A model generated the notes under the pieces. That model saw nothing but the letters and a program-made list of their open reading frames with translations, was not told where the DNA came from and made no database searches. A DNA stretch of 64,000 nt from Aulostomus chinensis. Lineage: Eukaryota > Chordata > Actinopteri > Syngnathiformes > Aulostomidae. Below are positions 60,871 to 64,000 of this stretch, piece by piece (position 1 is the first letter of the stretch; each line of letters opens with the position of its first letter). The position numbers and the translations under genes were made by a program. The stretch lies in assembly GCA_037954235.1 (NCBI GenBank), contig JBBMOA010000070.1, forward strand, positions 1 through 64,000, read 5' to 3'.

Positions 60871-63800
60871 TCAGTCAAGTTTCAACCTGAAAGCATAGAA
60901 AGATGCATAAACTTGAAGTTACAGCTTGATTTCAGTGAGTTTTCATCAAAATACAGGAGTTCTGCATGAAGTGTTCATTTTGGCCTTCTCTCGCTGAGAA
61001 AACACTATTTGTGACCTGTGATACAAAAATGCCATAACTTTTGTTCAAAGTGAGTTTTCAGTCAAGTTTCAACCTGAAAGCATAGAAAGATGCATAAACT
61101 TGAAGTTACAGCTTGATTTCAGTGAGTTTTCATCAAAAATACAGGAGTTCTGCATGAAGTGTTCATTTTGGCCTTCTCTCGCTGGAAAACACTATTTGTG
61201 ACCTTTGATACAAAAATGCCATAACTTTTGTTCAAAGTGAGTTTTCAGTCAAGTTTCAATCTGAAAGCATAGAAAGATGCATAAACTTGAAGTTACAGCT
61301 TGATTTCAGTGAGTTTTCATCAAAATACAGGAGTTCTGCATGAAGTGTTCATTTTGGCCTTTTCTCGCTGAGAAAACACTATTTGTGACTTGTGATACAA
61401 AAATGCCATAACTTTTGTTCAAAGTGAGTTTTCAGTCAAGTTTCAACCTGAAAGCATAGAAAGAAGCATAAACTTGAAGTTACAGCTTGATTTCTGTGAG
61501 TTTTCATCAAAATACAGGAGTTCTACATGAAGTGTTCATTTTGGCCTTCTCTCGCTGAGAAAACACTATTTGTGACCTGTGATACAAAAATGCCATAACT
61601 TTTGTTCAAAGTGAGTTTTCAGTCAAGTTTCAACCGGAAAGCATAGAAAGATGCATAAACTTGAAGTTACAGCTTGATTTCAGTGAGTTTTCATCAAAAT
61701 ACAGGAGTTCTGCATGAAGTGTTCATTTTGGCCTTCTCTCGCTGAGAAAACACTATTTGTGACCTGTGATACAAAAATGCCATAACTTTTGTTCAAAGTG
61801 AGTTTTCAGTCAAGTTTCAACCTGAAAGCATAGAAAGATGCATAAACTTGAAGTTACAGCTTGATTTCAGTGACTTTTCATCAAAATACAGGAGTTCTGC
61901 ATGAAGTGTTCATTTTGGCCTTGTCTCGCTGAGAAACAATATTTGTGACCTGCGACACAGAACAGCCATAACTTTTGTTCAAAGTGAGTTTTCAGTCAAG
62001 TTTCAACCTGAAAGCATAGAAAAATTCATAAACTTGAAGTTACAGCTTGATTTCAGTGAGTTTTCATCAAAATACAGGAGTTCTGCATGAAGTGTTCATT
62101 TTGGCCTTCTCTCGCTGAGAAAACACTATTTGTGACCTGTGATACAAAAATGCCATAACTTTTGTTCAAAGTGAGTTTTCAGTCAAGTTTCAACCTGAAA
62201 GCATAGAAAGATTCATAAACTTGAAGTTACAGCTTGATTTCAGTGAGTTTTCATCAAAATACAGGAGTTCTGCATGAAGTGTTCATTTTGGCCTTCTCTC
62301 GCTGAGAAAACACTATTTGTGACCTGTGATACAAAAATGCCATAACTTTTGTTCAAAGTGAGTTTTCAGTCAAGTTTCAACCTGAAAGCATAGAAAGATG
62401 CATAAACTTGAAGTTACAGCTTGATTTCAGTGAGTTTTCATCAAAATACAGGAGTTCTGCATGAAGTGTTCATTTTGGCCTTCTCTCGCTGAGAAAACAC
62501 TATTTGTGACCTGTGATACAAAAATGCCATAACTTTTGTTCAAAGTGAGTTTTCAGTCAAGTTTCAACCTGAAAGCATAGAAAGATGCATAAACTTGAAG
62601 TTACAGCTTGATTTCAGTGAGTTTTCATCAAAATACAGGAGTTCTGCATGAAGTGTTCATTTTGGCCTTCTCTCGCTGAGAAAACGCTATTTGTGACCTG
62701 TGATACAAAAATGCCATAACTTTTGTTCAAAGTGAGTTTTCAGTCAAGTTTCAACCTGAAAGCATAGAAAGATGCATAAACTTGAAGTTACAGCTTGATT
62801 TCAGTGAGTTTTCATCAAAATACAGGAGTTCTGCATGAAGTGTTCATTTTGGCCTTCTCTCGCTGAGAAAACACTATTTGTGACCTGTGATACAAAAATG
62901 CCGTAACTTTTGTTCAAAGTGAGTTTTCAGTCAAGTTTCAACCTGAAAGCATAGAAAGATGCATAAACTTGAAGTTACAGCTTGATTTCAGTGAGTTTTC
63001 ATCAAAATACAGGAGTTCTGCATGAAGTGTTCATTTTGGCCTTCTCTCGCTGAGAAAACACTATTTGTGACCTGTGATACAAAAATGCCATACCTTTTGT
63101 TCAAAGTGAGTTTTCAGTCAAGTTTCAACCTGAAAGCATAGAAAGATGCATAAACTTGAAGTTACAGCTTGATTTCAGTGAGTTTTCATCAAAATACAGG
63201 AGTTCTACATGAAGTGTTCATTTTGGCCTTCTCTCGCTGAGAAAACGCTATTTGTGACCTGCGACACAGAACAGCCATAACTTTTGTTCAAAGTGAGTTT
63301 TCAGTCAAGTTTCAACCTGAAAGCATAGAAAGATGCATAAACTTGAAGTTACAGCTTGATTTCAGTGAGTTTTCATCAAAATACAGGAGTTCTGCATGAA
63401 GTGTTCATTTTGGCCTTCTCTCGCTGAGAAAACACTATTTGTGACCTGTGATACAAAAATGCCATAACTTTTGTTCAAAGTGAGTTTTCAGTCAAGTTTC
63501 AACCTGAAAGCATAGAAAGATGCATAAACTTGAAGTTACAGCTTGATTTCAGTGACTTTTCATCAAAATACAGGAGTTCTGCATGAAGTGTTCATTTTGG
63601 CCTTGTCTCGCTGAGAAACAATATTTGTGACCTGCGACACAGAACAGCCATAACTTTTGTTCAAAGTGAGTTTTCAGTCAAGTTTCAACCTGAAAGCATA
63701 GAAAGATGCATAAACTTGAAGTTACAGCTTGATTTCAGTGAGTTTTAATCAAAATACAGGAGTTCTGCATGAAGTGTTCATTTTGGCCTTCTCTCGCTGA

Positions 63801-63948
63801 GAAAACACTATTTGTGACCTGTGATACAAAAATGCCATAACTTTTGTTCAAAGTGAGTTTTCAGTCAAGTTTCAACCTGAAAGCATAGAAAGATGCATAA
63901 ACTTGAAGTTACAGCTTGATTTCAGTGAGTTTTCATCAAAATACAGGA
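60871..63948 (+). repeat. Satellite segment with scattered indels to the window edge
   Basis: Class A units dominate, with B cores at 61952, 63261 and 63634. Two of these carry the GAGAAACAAT deletion (61931 and 63613), nine units apart. Two indels lie in neighbouring units: a gain in CATCAAAAATAC (about 61135) and a loss in CGCTGGAAAAC (about 61184). Other private changes are AGAAGCATAAAC (about 61464), TTCTACATG (about 61522 and 63206), GAAAAATTCATAAAC (about 62022), GCCGTAAC (about 62901) and CATACCTTTTG (about 63090). Confidence 0.85.
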
Positions 63949-64000
63949 GTTCTGCATGAAGTGTTCATTTTGGCCTTCTCTCGCTGAGAAAACACTATTT
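63949..64000 (+). repeat. Partial monomer cut by the window edge
   Basis: The last 52 bases are unit positions 1-52 of a class A monomer (AAAACACTATTT). The array clearly continues beyond the window, and the first base of the window likewise falls inside it. Confidence 0.97.

Larger units (their letters stand above)
1..64000. repeat. 187-bp satellite DNA array, 342 complete head-to-tail monomers
   Basis: The same unit recurs every 187 bases across the window. Unit starts seen at 1, 188, 375, 562 and 749 continue to 63949, which gives 342 full units and a 52-base partial one. Units differ from each other by a few substitutions and rare 1-bp indels. All share one orientation. No unique sequence, transposon or gene interrupts the array, so every gene-free stretch here is satellite. 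The majority unit has 67 G or C in 187 bases (about 36%) and a single CpG. The length is close to a nucleosome repeat, as in many centromeric satellites. A centromeric or pericentromeric role in a eukaryote, perhaps a percomorph fish, is inferred from length, homogeneity and recalled resemblance, without a database search. Both array ends lie outside the window. Confidence 0.98.

Noticed and set aside
1..64000. CRISPR array or other repeat-spacer system
   Set aside because: The whole 187-bp unit repeats, with no unique spacers between short repeats.
1..64000. Multi-copy tandem gene family (5S rRNA, tRNA, snRNA or histone type)
   Set aside because: The unit shows no A/B box promoter with a foldable tRNA or 5S sequence that I can recognise, no T-run terminator placed after one, and no open frame. 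The length near 187 bp and the AT-rich composition fit satellite DNA better.
1..64000. Prokaryotic origin or iteron array
   Set aside because: Iterons are short (about 20 bp) and few. Here 342 units of 187 bp run without any replication gene or other bacterial feature.
1..64000. Telomeric repeats or a transition to subtelomere
   Set aside because: No TTAGGG-type run or other short-repeat tract occurs anywhere in the window.
1..64000. A single fixed higher-order repeat covering the window
   Set aside because: Offsets between shared rare variants vary (4, 5, 7, 10, 12, 16, 20/21, 24, 38 and 255/256 units), so no one period explains the array.

Overview
The whole window is one uninterrupted tandem array of a 187-bp satellite DNA. 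All monomers lie head to tail in the same orientation. I followed the monomer starts from base 1 (taken as the arbitrary first base of a unit, GTTCTGCATG) to base 63949. This gives 342 complete units (1-63948) plus a 52-base partial unit at the right edge. About twenty 1-bp indels (13 losses, 7 gains by my count) explain the net 6-base shortfall from 342 x 187. No gene, RNA gene, transposon, unique flank, inversion or CRISPR-type array was seen. The majority unit is about 36% G+C with one CpG. The 187-bp period leaves remainder 1 on division by 3, so reading frames rotate at each unit, and stops occur in all frames.

Organism: a 64-kb homogeneous array of nucleosome-length, AT-rich monomers is typical of a eukaryotic (peri)centromere. 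From memory, the length and the general look of the unit resemble percomorph teleost centromeric satellites (threespine stickleback has a published 186-bp centromere repeat). I could not search, so the species and the centromere assignment are inference.

Monomer classes: the majority class A differs from a minority class B (at least 67 copies) at a cluster of linked sites: unit positions 46, 61, 64, 68, 71 and 72, usually together with 168 and 174 of the preceding unit. Three of these differences are CpG in B versus TpG or CpA in A, so B looks like the less decayed state. Lesser variants include G at 30 (seen only right of 32 kb), G at 117, G at 176 (makes a 12-bp perfect palindrome), G at 140 (makes a HindIII site, only in B units), T at 57, and shared 1-bp indels that act as markers.

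Layout by shared variants: 1-12.4 kb holds nested 5-, 12-, 21- and 38-unit duplications; 12.5-19 kb holds a 4-unit and a 20/21-unit duplication; 19-30 kb is B-rich with 16- and 7-unit duplications; 31-39.5 kb holds a 24-unit duplication joined to a 21-unit one; 38.9-44.5 kb is a local 10-unit higher-order repeat; 44.5-47.9 kb includes a run alternating B and non-B units; 47.9-50.1 kb is a near copy of the first 2.4 kb of the window; 50-64 kb has weaker 5- and 10-unit repeats. The picture is of an array shaped by unequal exchange and conversion at several scales, with no single fixed higher-order repeat.
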